The notes beneath the pieces are model-generated. The model had not been told where the DNA came from and did not search any database. It saw nothing but the letters and a program-made list of their open reading frames with translations. From Sulfitobacter sp. S190 (GTDB lineage: Bacteria; Pseudomonadota; Alphaproteobacteria; Rhodobacterales; Rhodobacteraceae): a stretch of DNA of 64,000 bases. Positions within the stretch are counted from its first letter, which is position 1; every line of letters begins with the position of its first letter. Made by a program: the position numbers and the translations under genes. This document shows, one piece after another, positions 27,698 through 37,218 of this stretch. The stretch covers positions 1-64,000 of the forward strand of contig NZ_CP081121.1 in assembly GCF_025141935.1 (NCBI RefSeq), in the 5' to 3' direction.

Positions 27698-28635
27698 GCG
27701 TGACCTTTCCAGTCGAGGATCATTTTGAGGCAGGAAGCATCTGAAAACGCGGTAGCGTAGGCATCTGTCGCCTGCGCTGCGGCGGCCGTGTGTGTGATCA
27801 GCCCGGACATGTCCAACGCCCCCGCTTCGATCAGACCGCGCGTTGCCATCAGATCGTCACGTGTCCATTCGGCGGCGACGCGAATGCGCGCCTCTTTCAT
27901 GAATGCGGGCGGGAAGGCAAAGCTGATTGCGGCGGGATAAAATCCGGCGAGAACGATTTCTCCACCTTTGGTGATCCGGCCCATCAACTGACCCACAATT
28001 CCGTCGCTGCCCGAAGCGTCATAGACAGACGCATAATCGGTGCGGGTATCGTCGTCGGGGTGCAGCACGCTATACCCCTGCGCACCCCCGTGGCGAGTGA
28101 TATCGGTTTCCCATACGACGGGGGCCGGTGCACCTGCCGCGATGGTCAGTCGGGCCAGCAGCCGGCCCAAAACACCGTGACCGACAATCAGGTCAGGCAC
28201 AGACTTGTGAGGGCCTGCCATCGCATGCCGCGCGGTCGCGGCAAGTGCCAAAAGCGCCCCTTCCGCGCCAAGGGCCCGATCAATGCGGACCGCGCGGTCC
28301 GCGTCACTCACCAGCAGTTTGGCTGCACCACCGAACAAGCCGAACGCGCCGTCGTAGCAGTTTGCGCCCGGAACAAAGACACGATCACCCGGCTTGAACC
28401 CGGTCGACGGGGCCGCTTCGACAACTTCGCCTGCGGCCTCATAGCCGGGCACAAGGGGATACCCCATGCCGGGAAAGGGAGGCATATCACCGGACCAGAA
28501 CAGCTTTTCAGTGCCGGTGGAAATGCCTGAATGGCTGACGTCGACGACAATGTCATTTCGTGCAGGCGGCGTAACCCCCAACACATCCAGGCCCAAATCC
28601 TTGGGTCCCTTCAAAATGACTGCAGTTGTTTGCAC
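27694..28635 (-). CDS. bchC: Bacteriochlorophyllide a dehydrogenase
   Basis: A 313-residue zinc-free alcohol dehydrogenase-like enzyme that oxidises the 3-hydroxyethyl group to acetyl. It begins with [15 protein letters not shown], contains [15 protein letters not shown] at about 36 and a Rossmann segment [13 protein letters not shown] at about 150. The GTG at 28635 follows GGAAAGGA and gives the normal length. First gene of bchCXYZ-pufQBALMX, with two PpsR sites upstream. Confidence 0.96.
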   Translation of the reverse strand: MQTTAVILKGPKDLGLDVLGVTPPARNDIVVDVSHSGISTGTEKLFWSGDMPPFPGMGYPLVPGYEAAGEVVEAAPSTGFKPGDRVFVPGANCYDGAFGLFGGAAKLLVSDADRAVRIDRALGAEGALLALAATARHAMAGPHKSVPDLIVGHGVLGRLLARLTIAAGAPAPVVWETDITRHGGAQGYSVLHPDDDTRTDYASVYDASGSDGIVGQLMGRITKGGEIVLAGFYPAAISFAFPPAFMKEARIRVAAEWTRDDLMATRGLIEAGALDMSGLITHTAAAAQATDAYATAFSDASCLKMILDWKGHA

Positions 28636-28710
28636 GTCGCGTGTCCTTTCCGGCGCCGATTCTCGTTGCTGCGATCTGCTGCAGATTCGGACTGGCGCAT
28701 CTCTCCCTTC

Positions 28711-28728
28711 TGTAATTCTAAAGAGACA
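28711..28728. promoter_or_regulatory. PpsR/CrtJ-type operator upstream of bchC, proximal
   Basis: Exact TGT-N12-ACA (inner AATTCTAAAGAG), 76 bp before the bchC GTG. With the second site 8 bp further upstream it forms a tandem pair like those described at Rhodobacter bchC. Confidence 0.75.
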
Positions 28729-28736
28729 CGGTAATC

Positions 28737-28754
28737 TGTCAACCCAGCTAGACA
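28737..28754. promoter_or_regulatory. PpsR/CrtJ-type operator upstream of bchC, distal
   Basis: Exact TGT-N12-ACA (inner CAACCCAGCTAG), ending 12 bp from the crtF stop. Tandem partner of 28711-28728. Confidence 0.75.
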
Positions 28755-28765
28755 CATTGAGCTGA

Positions 28766-29890
28766 CTAGATCTTGCGCGCCACCACGCAGGACGTCACGA
28801 AAGGGCGTGTGCCCTTGATCGCGCGCACATCGGAAAAACCCGCCGCATGGCACAGTGTCGAGATTTCGTAGGCCGATCGTGTGCGTCCCGTCCGCATCGC
28901 CATCGTATAAAGCGCGAAATACGCGTCACCGGGTCGGTTCGGCGTATCGCCCCCCGTCATCGGCTCCGAGATGACAAGGCGTCCCCCGTCGGGCAGCGCG
29001 GCATAGCACTGCGCCAAAAGATCACCGACCGTTTCATCGGCATGATCGTAGAGGACGCGAATTAGGCTGATGGCATCCGCCCCCTTCGGCAGTTCATCAT
29101 CCCTGAAAGAGCCACTGACGATATTGCTGCGCTGTGCGAGACCGGCGGCGTTGAACCTCTGCTGCGCGAGCGGCGCGACCTGTGGAAGATCGAACAGCGT
29201 CAGCTCGATCCCCGGATACCGCTCTCCGACGGCGGCCAGAAACGCGCCGGATCCGCCACCCACGTCCATCATATGGCGCACACCGCGCAGATCGACCGCG
29301 GCGAGCGTGTCTTCGGCCACCAGCAGTTGGCTTTGCATCATAAGGTCGGAATAGGTCGCGGCCTGCTCGGGGTCCATGTTGCCCCCGAAAACATACGGCC
29401 AGAAATTTGCGAGCTCGGTCTGCACCTCACCCCGGAAAAACGCGACCGGATCGCTCAGATCGCGGTACAGCACTTCATGGTGGGCGATCATCTGGCTGAG
29501 CCCGGGAACCCCGACAAGTGCCGCACCGGTTCGGCTCAACCCATAGCGCCCGCCGCGTCTACGCCGCAGCAGCCCCAGCGCGACTCCGGCACGCAGCAGG
29601 ATGTGCATGCGGTCCGTTGGCACGTCCAGTTTCTCGCCAAGGTCTTCGGCGCGGCGTGGCCCGTCCATCAGAACCTGGGGTACCTTTAGTTGCACCAAAG
29701 CGGACAAGACCTGCGAATGACAAAACCCCGCAAGCAGGTCGAACATCGCTTCGCCTTCCCGGCGCACGATACCGCGGGTCAGCGGAAAACGCGCAGCCCA
29801 CTTCTGAAACCCGCGCGACGCCAACAGACGCGGCAGCCGCGCCCGTTTTTGCGACGATCTGTGGTCTGCCTCGAAAGTCGAAAAGGTCAT
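28766..29890 (-). CDS. crtF: Demethylspheroidene O-methyltransferase
   Basis: A 374-residue SAM-dependent O-methyltransferase that makes the methoxy group of spheroidene. An N-terminal helical dimerisation domain is followed by the SAM motif [14 protein letters not shown] at about 206-219, [11 protein letters not shown] at about 232, and the catalytic-His-type segment [10 protein letters not shown] at about 274. Its ATG abuts the crtE stop (TAAATG), so the two are coupled. Confidence 0.94.
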   Translation of the reverse strand: MTFSTFEADHRSSQKRARLPRLLASRGFQKWAARFPLTRGIVRREGEAMFDLLAGFCHSQVLSALVQLKVPQVLMDGPRRAEDLGEKLDVPTDRMHILLRAGVALGLLRRRRGGRYGLSRTGAALVGVPGLSQMIAHHEVLYRDLSDPVAFFRGEVQTELANFWPYVFGGNMDPEQAATYSDLMMQSQLLVAEDTLAAVDLRGVRHMMDVGGGSGAFLAAVGERYPGIELTLFDLPQVAPLAQQRFNAAGLAQRSNIVSGSFRDDELPKGADAISLIRVLYDHADETVGDLLAQCYAALPDGGRLVISEPMTGGDTPNRPGDAYFALYTMAMRTGRTRSAYEISTLCHAAGFSDVRAIKGTRPFVTSCVVARKI

Positions 29891-30778
29891 TTAAGCACCG
29901 GCCGCACCGGACGCTTGGGCGGCACGCCATTTGATCGGGGTCAGCACTTCGGCCTGCGCGTTCACAAGCTTTGCCAGCATTGCCTCGCCCTCGCACTTCG
30001 GGATCGACGCGATCGCGCCACCCAGAATGTCGCGCATACGGCCAATCGCTCCATCGACGCCCAGTTCCGCAACCGCGTTGGGTCGGCCGTGCAAATCATC
30101 CTGACCCACCGGTTTGCCCAGCGTGTCTTCGTCGTAAAGCGCGTCGCGCAGATCATCGGCCACCTGAAACGCCTCACCGATACGGGCGCCCAGCTCGATC
30201 CAGGGCGGTCCTTCCTGACCGCTGGCAATCGCCCCCATCTGCGTGGCCGCCATGAACAGCGCGCCTGTCTTGGCCGCATGATAGGCCGACAGATCAATGT
30301 CGGTTTCGCTTTCCCACCCCTGCCCCGCACAGATGCCGCCGGGCATGCCGGTGTGTTTCGCCAGTACCTGCATCAGGGCAACCGCGCGGTGCGGATCACT
30401 TTGCGCGGCCTGCGCCAGCACGTCGAATGCCATGATGATCAGACTGTCGCCCACAAGAACCGCTAGCTCTTCACCGAATGCGCGGTGCACCGAAGGTTTG
30501 CCCCGTCTCGTATCCGCATCGTCAAAACACGGCAGATCGTCATGCACCAAAGACGCGCAGTGCAGCAGTTCCAGCGCCACCGCCGCAGCATCGGCAAGTT
30601 TGGGATTCGTGTCACCGCATGCTGTTGCCACGCTCATCAGGATCGTGGGCCGGATACGCGCGCCCCCCGGAGTGACAGCATAGTGTAGCGCGGAGGCGAG
30701 CTTTGCCGGGCTCGGTTGAACCTGTGCGGCGCGAACCGCGGTTTGAATGGCGTCATCAATACGTTTTGAAAATGACAT
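29891..30778 (-). CDS. crtE: Geranylgeranyl diphosphate synthase
   Basis: A 295-residue trans-prenyltransferase of the FPP/GGPP synthase fold. The first Asp-rich motif is HDDLPCFDDADTRRG at about 83, the second is FQVADDLRDALYD near 213, and GGARIRP precedes the first. It supplies the C20 precursor to CrtB and BchG. First gene of crtE-crtF, divergent from crtD across a region with PpsR sites. Confidence 0.95.
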   Translation of the reverse strand: MSFSKRIDDAIQTAVRAAQVQPSPAKLASALHYAVTPGGARIRPTILMSVATACGDTNPKLADAAAVALELLHCASLVHDDLPCFDDADTRRGKPSVHRAFGEELAVLVGDSLIIMAFDVLAQAAQSDPHRAVALMQVLAKHTGMPGGICAGQGWESETDIDLSAYHAAKTGALFMAATQMGAIASGQEGPPWIELGARIGEAFQVADDLRDALYDEDTLGKPVGQDDLHGRPNAVAELGVDGAIGRMRDILGGAIASIPKCEGEAMLAKLVNAQAEVLTPIKWRAAQASGAAGA

Positions 30779-30812
30779 GGACTCTCCTTAGGCGTGCGCT
30801 ACTTCGGTGATC

Positions 30813-30830
30813 CGTCAACTATTGCTGACA
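30813..30830. promoter_or_regulatory. Degenerate PpsR-like site in the crtE-crtD gap
   Basis: CGT-N12-ACA, one base from consensus, 7 bp from the exact site at 30838. Tandem spacing supports it as a weaker half of a cooperative pair. Confidence 0.45.
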
Positions 30831-30837
30831 TTCAATC

Positions 30838-30855
30838 TGTAAACTAGACTGGACA
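30838..30855. promoter_or_regulatory. PpsR/CrtJ-type operator between crtE and crtD
   Basis: Exact TGT-N12-ACA (inner AAACTAGACTGG) between the divergent crtE and crtD, where it could control both. Confidence 0.72.
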
Positions 30856-30884
30856 CTAATCCTCTTCTTGTCAACAAACCCGCG

Positions 30885-32441
30885 GTGCGCCCTATCTCTC
30901 AGCAGTCAAAACATATCGCGATCATCGGTGCGGGAATCGGCGGGCTGTCCGCGGCTCTTCGGTTGGCGCACACGGGGGCGCGGGTTTCTGTCTTCGAAAG
31001 ACATGCGGCACCGGGCGGGAAGATGCGCACTCTCCCTTCGGTTGCGGGGCCAGTAGATGCGGGGCCAACCGTTCTGACCATGAAGCCGGTGTTTGATGCA
31101 CTATTTTCCGATGTCGGTGCGCGGCTTGAAGATCATGTGACGTTGGAACGGGAGCCTTTGCTCGCCCGTCATTTCTGGCGCGATGGCACGATGCTCGATC
31201 TGATGGCGGATCACGACGCGAGTGCCCGCAATGTCGAAGCCGCGTTCGACACAAATGCCGCCCGCGCCTATGACAGGTTTTGTGACAGAACGGCCCGTCT
31301 TTTTGATGCATTCGACGCACCGATGATGAAGACGGCGGCGCCAACGCTGGGCGCGCTAACGGCAGAAGTCGCGCGCCGTCCCGCTCTGATCCGGGATATG
31401 GCACCCCATCAAAGCCTTGCGACCATGTTGCGCCAACATTTCGCAGAACCCAAGCTCGCGCAGCTTTTTGCGCGCTACGCGACGTATGTCGGTGGCCTGC
31501 CGTCACAGGTGCCCGCACTGCTTTGTCTGGTTTGGGAGGCCGAGCGCAGAGGTGTCTGGCACGTCAAAGGCGGCATGCACCAGCTCGCCCGCGCGATCGC
31601 GCGGCTTGCCACATCGCGCGGTGCGCAGTTTCATTTCGACACACATATTTCCCGCATCGAAGTGCAGGACGGTGCGCCTTGTGCGGTGGTGACATCTGCG
31701 GGACGAATCCCCGTTGATGCCGTGCTGTTCAATGGCGATCCCAAGGCGCTGGTCGACGGCCACCTCGGAACCGCCTGTCGTCATGCCGTGGCCCCCAAGG
31801 GCACCACAGCCCGCAGCCTCTCCGCCAACGTGCTCAGCTTTGCCGCGAGACCAACGCCCGATATCCCGCTTGCCGCCCACAATGTATTTTTCGCCGCGGA
31901 CCCTGATCGCGAATACCTGCCTCTCATAAAGGGGCAGCCGCAAACCGACCCTACGCTCTATGTCTGCGCCCAGGACCGGTTCGGCGGGCAGACACCTCTG
32001 AAAGAGGAGCGGTTCGAGATAATTCTGAATGCGCCCCCTGTCCCGCCGGGCAACGCGCCACCCCTTTCGCCTCCAGCCAAGGAGATACCTCAATGTCAGA
32101 CTTTGGTGCTCAACACCCTGCGGGATTTCGGTCTGCGCTTCAGCCCCGCGCCGGATCCCAAAACCCTCACGACCCCGGCCATGTTCAACGAGATGTTTCC
32201 GGGCTCGACCGGGTCCCTCTACGGCCGATCCCCGCAGGGCATGATGGCGGCATTCCAGCGGCCGACGGTGACGACAGCGATCCCCGGCCTTTACCTGGTG
32301 GGGGGCGGGGTGCATCCGGGAGCGGGGGTGCCGATGGCGACACTTTGCGCCGCGCACGCGGCCGCGGCGATTCAGAAGGACCTATGTTTAACCTCGACGT
32401 CCCACCGGGCGGTTATGCTTGGTGGTATGTCGACGGCGTAA
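30885..32441 (+). CDS. crtD: Methoxyneurosporene (hydroxyneurosporene) dehydrogenase
   Basis: A 518-residue CrtI-family flavoprotein desaturase. The FAD Rossmann motif IIGAGIGGLSAALRLA spans about 13-28, and the C-terminal FAD motif LYLVGGGVHPGAGVPMA lies near 466. It introduces the C3,4 double bond in spheroidene synthesis. The start is a GTG at 30885 and no better ATG is near. It overlaps crtC by 58 bp. The alternative is another CrtI-type desaturase, but the crtC neighbour fixes it as CrtD. Confidence 0.93.
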   Translation: MRPISQQSKHIAIIGAGIGGLSAALRLAHTGARVSVFERHAAPGGKMRTLPSVAGPVDAGPTVLTMKPVFDALFSDVGARLEDHVTLEREPLLARHFWRDGTMLDLMADHDASARNVEAAFDTNAARAYDRFCDRTARLFDAFDAPMMKTAAPTLGALTAEVARRPALIRDMAPHQSLATMLRQHFAEPKLAQLFARYATYVGGLPSQVPALLCLVWEAERRGVWHVKGGMHQLARAIARLATSRGAQFHFDTHISRIEVQDGAPCAVVTSAGRIPVDAVLFNGDPKALVDGHLGTACRHAVAPKGTTARSLSANVLSFAARPTPDIPLAAHNVFFAADPDREYLPLIKGQPQTDPTLYVCAQDRFGGQTPLKEERFEIILNAPPVPPGNAPPLSPPAKEIPQCQTLVLNTLRDFGLRFSPAPDPKTLTTPAMFNEMFPGSTGSLYGRSPQGMMAAFQRPTVTTAIPGLYLVGGGVHPGAGVPMATLCAAHAAAAIQKDLCLTSTSHRAVMLGGMSTA

Positions 32442-33307
32442 GCGATTGCGGCACACGCGCGATCTCTGTCATCGGCTTTATCGGATCGGTGTTTTCGCCT
32501 TGGTACCACTGGTCAGGGCGCGGCAATCCGGCAAACAACTGCTGTATCAATGTGGCAACCTACGGACGCGGCGGCCGCTTTACGATGACCGACAGGGGGC
32601 AAGCGGCGCTGGTCCAGCGCAGCGACAGCCTGCAGGTCGGGCCCTCCATCATGCACTGGAACGGCAAGGAGCTGATTATCGAGGTCGAAGAAATCTCGTC
32701 TTTGCCGCTTGTCAGTCGGATACAAGGCCAGATCATCGTTACGCCATCGGCCATAACCGAAGTGGAGCTTCCGCTCACACAGGACGGCGCGCATGTCTGG
32801 CGGCCCTTCGCGCCTACCGCACGGATCAAGGTCAATCTCAATTCACACGGATGGCAGTTCGAAGGTCACGGCTATTTCGATGCCAACTTCGGCACACGCC
32901 CCTTGGAGGAAGACTTCAGCTATTGGACATGGGGGAGATATCCGACCGCCAAAGGCGCGTCGTGTTTTTACGACGCACAGCGGCGGGACGGAACCGTTCT
33001 GGACACAGCCATTGCGTTCGACCCCCAAGGCATCGCGACCCATCTGGACGCGCCGGGGCGGCAACCGCTGCGGCGGACGCTTTGGGCGTTGCGGCGCGAA
33101 ACCCGCGCTGACCCGGGCACAAAACCGCGGCAAATCAAATCGATGCTCGACGCGCCGTTCTATTCCCGTTCGGTGGTAGAAACGACCGTTAACGGCGAAA
33201 CCGTCCGCGGTGTGCACGAGGCGCTTGATCTGGATCGCTGGGCCAATCCGCTCCTGAAACCAATGGTTGCTGTGAGAGTACCGCGCCGGCGGAACTGGAT
33301 TTTCTAG
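32384..33307 (+). CDS. crtC: Hydroxyneurosporene synthase (carotenoid 1,2-hydratase)
   Basis: A 307-residue hydratase adding water across the terminal double bond of neurosporene. Typical CrtC segments are GYAWWYVDGVSDCG at residues 10-23, GSVFSPWYHWSGRG at about 34 and FGTRPLEEDFSYWTWGR near 170. The ATG at 32384 follows AGAAGGA, so I accept a 58-bp overlap with crtD. Convergent with tspO. Confidence 0.94.
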   Translation: MFNLDVPPGGYAWWYVDGVSDCGTRAISVIGFIGSVFSPWYHWSGRGNPANNCCINVATYGRGGRFTMTDRGQAALVQRSDSLQVGPSIMHWNGKELIIEVEEISSLPLVSRIQGQIIVTPSAITEVELPLTQDGAHVWRPFAPTARIKVNLNSHGWQFEGHGYFDANFGTRPLEEDFSYWTWGRYPTAKGASCFYDAQRRDGTVLDTAIAFDPQGIATHLDAPGRQPLRRTLWALRRETRADPGTKPRQIKSMLDAPFYSRSVVETTVNGETVRGVHEALDLDRWANPLLKPMVAVRVPRRRNWIF

Positions 33308-33330
33308 CAGGCCGTGACCGGCGCCGCGCA

Positions 33331-33810
33331 TTACAATGTGTCGGGCTTGATCGGCTCCACATCAGGGTTCAGCCGCCACATCTGGACGTTGAGCGCTGCC
33401 GCGACCGTGACCCAAAGCAGATACGGCACAAAAGCGAGCCCTGCCCAGAAATCAAGCTGCATGTGCGTGACCAACGCCCCCAGCACACAAAGCCAGAGCG
33501 GCGCCATCACGGCAAGCGAGCCCCTTAGACGCCGAAGGCCGAAAAATACCGGCGTCCACAGGGTCGCAAACCCGGCCTGCGCGGCCCAGAAAGCCATTGC
33601 AAAGCCATTCCCCTCCAGAACAGCCACCCGCGCACCGGCGAATGAGATGAGCAGATAGATCGACGTCCACGCCACGGGAAAGGCCCAGTCCGGTGGGGTA
33701 AACCACGGTTTTTCCAGTTTCTTGTACCACGCACCCGGCGGAAACAGTGCGCCCGTGGCACCGGCAGCACCGCAGGCAAGCAAAAAGATCGCAAAAAGGT
33801 ATATATCCAT
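33331..33810 (-). CDS. tspO: TspO/MBR family tryptophan-rich sensory protein
   Basis: A 159-residue, five-helix outer-membrane protein. It shows the TspO signature: PPGAWYKKLEKPWFTPPDWAFPVAWT near residues 24-49, and WAGLAFVPYLLWVTVAAALN near 121-140. In Rhodobacter TspO binds tetrapyrroles and tunes photosynthesis gene expression to oxygen. It is the last gene of crtI-crtB-tspO. Confidence 0.95.
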   Translation of the reverse strand: MDIYLFAIFLLACGAAGATGALFPPGAWYKKLEKPWFTPPDWAFPVAWTSIYLLISFAGARVAVLEGNGFAMAFWAAQAGFATLWTPVFFGLRRLRGSLAVMAPLWLCVLGALVTHMQLDFWAGLAFVPYLLWVTVAAALNVQMWRLNPDVEPIKPDTL

Positions 33811-33831
33811 ATCCGGCGATATAGCAGGCCG

Positions 33832-34857
33832 TTACTCGGCTGCCACTCCCTGCCCTCGTGTTTCGCGCGCTCTGAGGTCGGCCATGACCCGGATAAGCCC
33901 CTCCATCCGGCCTGTGGTGCGGCTCCCCTGCCCCTGCGCGGCCGCTCCGACCAGAAACGCAACCTCCGGCAGGGGTTTGGCATAGATGACCGGCGACGCA
34001 GGCAGAACGGTGGTTCCGGCAGCGCGCAGACCCGCCTTGCCCAACAAAGCGATTTTCTGCGCCTTTGATGTTCTTGCGCGCCGCGTGATACTGTCGTGTC
34101 TGTTGCGGCGCACCGATTGTCCGATACCGGCATAGATATAGCGTGCGGCGAAAATTCCGGCGCGCGCCGACATGGGCAACGCGCCTATGCCGGCCTCCGA
34201 GCGGATATAGAGCCTGCGCGCCTCGGCGAGCAACCGGCGCACCATCCGGCGTACTTCCGGCGTTGCATCGGGGTCCTGCAGAAACGCATCCACCGACATA
34301 TCCGCTTCTTCCAGCCAATCAATGGGCAGATATATCCGGCCCGCGCGCGCGTCTTCGCCGACATCGCGGGCAATATTGGTCAGCTGCATCGCCACGCCAA
34401 GATCGCACGCACGCGCCAGCGCATTTTCATCCCGAACGCGCATCAACACGCACATCATCGCGCCCACAGCCGAGGCAACCCGCGCCGAGTAGCTCCGCAC
34501 ATCGGACAGCGTTTCATATCGCCGCTCGACCGCGTCCCATGCAAGCCCCTCGAGAAGGGCCTCCGGCAACGCGCGCGGCATATCGAAATCCGCGACTATG
34601 GCGGCAAAGGCACGGTCTTCGGGGGCATTGCGCGGGCGGCCCGCGTACGCCAGATCAAGCCGGTCCTGCAGATCGATCACCGCCCTGCCCTTGGCATGAC
34701 CCTCGTCAACCTCATCGTCGGCGAGCCTGCAAAAAGCGTAAAGCGCCAGCGCGGGATCACGAACCGACGGGGGCAAGAGTTTGGACGCGGCGTGAAAAGA
34801 CAGCGATCCGGTGCGGATCACGGCCTTGCAATGGTCGAGGTCGCAAGGGTCAATCAT
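33832..34857 (-). CDS. crtB: Phytoene synthase
   Basis: A 341-residue squalene/phytoene synthase condensing two geranylgeranyl diphosphates. The first Asp-rich motif is in CRLADDEVDEG at about 43, and the second in NIARDVGEDARAGRIYLP at about 166. Other family segments are YSARVASAVGAMM near 122. The ATG at 34857 overlaps the crtI stop by 4 bp. Confidence 0.96.
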   Translation of the reverse strand: MIDPCDLDHCKAVIRTGSLSFHAASKLLPPSVRDPALALYAFCRLADDEVDEGHAKGRAVIDLQDRLDLAYAGRPRNAPEDRAFAAIVADFDMPRALPEALLEGLAWDAVERRYETLSDVRSYSARVASAVGAMMCVLMRVRDENALARACDLGVAMQLTNIARDVGEDARAGRIYLPIDWLEEADMSVDAFLQDPDATPEVRRMVRRLLAEARRLYIRSEAGIGALPMSARAGIFAARYIYAGIGQSVRRNRHDSITRRARTSKAQKIALLGKAGLRAAGTTVLPASPVIYAKPLPEVAFLVGAAAQGQGSRTTGRMEGLIRVMADLRARETRGQGVAAE

Positions 34858-36404
34858 TCGGCTGCCAATCTTTGTTCGTCATATTGCCCGCGCACGTCCG
34901 GCACCAGCTTCGCCAGCACCTCAGCGGAGGATACCACGCCCGGCAATCCCGCCCCCGGATGCGTTCCGGCGCCCACCAGATACAGACCCCGTGCTTCTTC
35001 GCTTACGTTGTGGGGACGGAACCATGCGCTTTGCAGTATCCGCGGCTCAAGCGAGAAACCGGCACCATGAGGAGACAGATACCTGTCGCGAAAGGTTTCA
35101 GGGGTGAAAACCAGCTCGGTGCTGATCCGATCCCGGAAGCCCGGCATTACATCTTCGAGCACCGCTGCCACTTTTTCGCGGTACCGCGGCTCCTCGGCCT
35201 TCCAATCAACCGCGTCATCCCAACCGATATGCGGCACGGGCGAAAGCACATAGAACGTGTCATCCCCCTCCGGTGCCGCAGAGGGATCGGTAACCGAGGG
35301 GCGATGGATATAGAGGCTCATGTCGTCGGAAAGTTTCCCGCGCATGAAAATATCGTTCAGCAGACCGGTAAACCGCGGCCCGTTCAATATCGTATGGTGA
35401 CCCAGATCGGGCCAATGGTCCTTGGTGCCTTTGGTGCCGAAATACCAGACGTAAAGCCCCATCGACCAACGTTTGCGGCGCAGCTTGGGCACCGTCCAGC
35501 GGCGCTTTGCATGGTTGCGCAACAGCCGGTCATAGGTATGGCCCGCATCCGCATTGCTTACGATCAGGGGCGCTTCGAGCGTTTCTCCGGTGGTCAGTGT
35601 GACCGCGCGCGCGGCACCGTCCCTGATGACGATTTCATCCGCTTCCGCGCCGTGGCGGATCACCCCGCTCTGGCTGCGCACGACGTCTACCATGGCGTCC
35701 GCGATTGCCTGCACCCCGCCCATGGCATAGTGGACGCCGAATTCCTTTTCCAGATGCGCAACCAGCGCATACATCGATGTCACATGGGTCGGGTCGCCAC
35801 CGATGAACAACGGGTGGAACGACAACGCCATGCGGAGTTTTTCATCGCGCACCCGCGCCGCGGCATGGCCATAGATCGAACGGTCCGCCCGCAGCCACGC
35901 AAATGTCGGCAGCACCTTGATCGTTTCCCACAAGCGGTGCATCGGCTTTGCGACCATTCCTTCGAAGCCCACCACATACCGCGCTTCGCTGTCCCGCAAA
36001 AACCGGCGGTAGCCTTTCAGGTCATCGGGATTGATACGGGCGACTTCGGCTTCCATACGGGCATCATCACTGCACGCGTTGAAGCGGGTGCCGTCCGGCC
36101 ATCGGATTTCGTAAAACGGATCAAGCGGGCGCAGATCGACATCCGCCCTGAAATCACGGCCACACGCCTCCCACAGACTTTCGAAAACCTGTGGTACGGT
36201 CACAATGGTCGGACCCAGATCAAACCGGTGGCCGTCTTGATCGATGGAAGACCCGCGGCCCCCCGCCCGGTCCAGCCGATCCAGAACCGTCACGGCATAG
36301 CCTTTGGCCCCCAGACGCATCGCTGCGGCCAATCCACCCAAACCGGCACCAATCACGATGGCGCGGGTGTCGGACGGCTCGAAGCTTGTGGATTCATCTT
36401 TCAT
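34854..36404 (-). CDS. crtI: Phytoene desaturase
   Basis: A 516-residue FAD desaturase converting phytoene to neurosporene. The FAD motif VIGAGLGGLAAAMRL lies at residues 16-30, and the C-terminal bacterial-type signature LYLVGAGTHPGAGLPGV near 476. The clean start at 36404 is 18 bp downstream of an exact PpsR site. First gene of crtI-crtB-tspO and divergent from crtA. Confidence 0.96.
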   Translation of the reverse strand: MKDESTSFEPSDTRAIVIGAGLGGLAAAMRLGAKGYAVTVLDRLDRAGGRGSSIDQDGHRFDLGPTIVTVPQVFESLWEACGRDFRADVDLRPLDPFYEIRWPDGTRFNACSDDARMEAEVARINPDDLKGYRRFLRDSEARYVVGFEGMVAKPMHRLWETIKVLPTFAWLRADRSIYGHAAARVRDEKLRMALSFHPLFIGGDPTHVTSMYALVAHLEKEFGVHYAMGGVQAIADAMVDVVRSQSGVIRHGAEADEIVIRDGAARAVTLTTGETLEAPLIVSNADAGHTYDRLLRNHAKRRWTVPKLRRKRWSMGLYVWYFGTKGTKDHWPDLGHHTILNGPRFTGLLNDIFMRGKLSDDMSLYIHRPSVTDPSAAPEGDDTFYVLSPVPHIGWDDAVDWKAEEPRYREKVAAVLEDVMPGFRDRISTELVFTPETFRDRYLSPHGAGFSLEPRILQSAWFRPHNVSEEARGLYLVGAGTHPGAGLPGVVSSAEVLAKLVPDVRGQYDEQRLAAE

Positions 36405-36421
36405 ATCGATGACGCTACAAC

Positions 36422-36439
36422 TGTCTAGTTAGATTTACA
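36422..36439. promoter_or_regulatory. PpsR/CrtJ-type operator, crtI side
   Basis: Exact TGT-N12-ACA (inner CTAGTTAGATTT) in the 106-bp divergent crtI-crtA region, 18 bp from the crtI start. Confidence 0.75.
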
Positions 36440-36476
36440 ATATTACTGTCGTAGCCTTCCCTGCTTAGCGAATATG

Positions 36477-36494
36477 TGTAAACCTAAAAGTACA
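36477..36494. promoter_or_regulatory. PpsR/CrtJ-type operator, crtA side
   Basis: Exact TGT-N12-ACA (inner AAACCTAAAAGT), 17 bp before the crtA start, paired with 36422-36439. Confidence 0.75.
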
Positions 36495-36510
36495 CTTAGG
36501 GAATCTTACC

Positions 36511-37218
36511 GTGTCGCAGGTTGTTAGCCTCAGCTTTTTCCGGTTCGGAACATCCCGCGCGCGCCTGTGGGCGTTCGCGATGATGGGGCTGGCGCGCCCC
36601 GCGATGAAGCGTACCCCCGGTATCGGGTTCTGGAAACTCTGCGGTTCGGGCACAGGCGAAGGGTTTACCCCCCGACCCGACCTGTCTGTCTATGCGATTC
36701 TGGCCACATGGCCCGATGAGGCCACCGCACGACACCAGATGGCCCGCGGCATATTTGCCCGCTACCGCAACAAGTCCATCGAGGACTGGACCGTCTACCT
36801 CTCCACGACTTCGGTGCGCGGTGCTTGGGCAGGTGATACGCCCTTTGTCGCCCAACCCGCAGCGCCCGACGCCGATGGTCCGATCGCCGCGCTGACCCGC
36901 GCGTCGGTTCGGCTCGGTGTTCTGGGGCGTTTCTGGCGCCGCGTTCCCAACATTTCGGACAAGATCGGCCGCGACCCTTCAGTATTGTTCAAGCAGGGTA
37001 TCGGCGAACGGCCATGGGTGCATCAGGTCACGTTCTCGATCTGGCCGGATCAGGCGGCGATGAATGCATTTGCCCGAACCGGCCCGCACGCCGAAGCGAT
37101 TCGCGCCGTACGCGATCACGGCTGGTTTGCCGAAGAACTTTATGCACGGTTTTCACTGGTTGCCGAAGAAGGCAGCTGGGACGGCCGCGCACCTCTTTTG
37201 ACGAAGGACACCGCATGA
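36511..37218 (+). CDS. crtA: Spheroidene monooxygenase
   Basis: A 235-residue oxygenase that converts spheroidene to spheroidenone in the presence of oxygen. Family features are the N-terminal VVSLSFFRFGTSRARLWAF and FARTGPHAEAIRAVRDHGWF near 187. The start codon is GTG at 36511. It is the first gene of crtA-bchI-bchD-bchO, and overlaps bchI by 4 bp. It predicts spheroidenone as the main aerobic carotenoid. Confidence 0.94.
   Translation: MSQVVSLSFFRFGTSRARLWAFAMMGLARPAMKRTPGIGFWKLCGSGTGEGFTPRPDLSVYAILATWPDEATARHQMARGIFARYRNKSIEDWTVYLSTTSVRGAWAGDTPFVAQPAAPDADGPIAALTRASVRLGVLGRFWRRVPNISDKIGRDPSVLFKQGIGERPWVHQVTFSIWPDQAAMNAFARTGPHAEAIRAVRDHGWFAEELYARFSLVAEEGSWDGRAPLLTKDTA

Noticed and set aside
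34143..36428. A 761-residue plus-strand open frame opposite crtB and crtI
   Set aside because: It runs antisense to two clear enzymes, has low-complexity Arg/Pro/His composition and no recognisable domain. GC-rich third positions keep antisense frames open.
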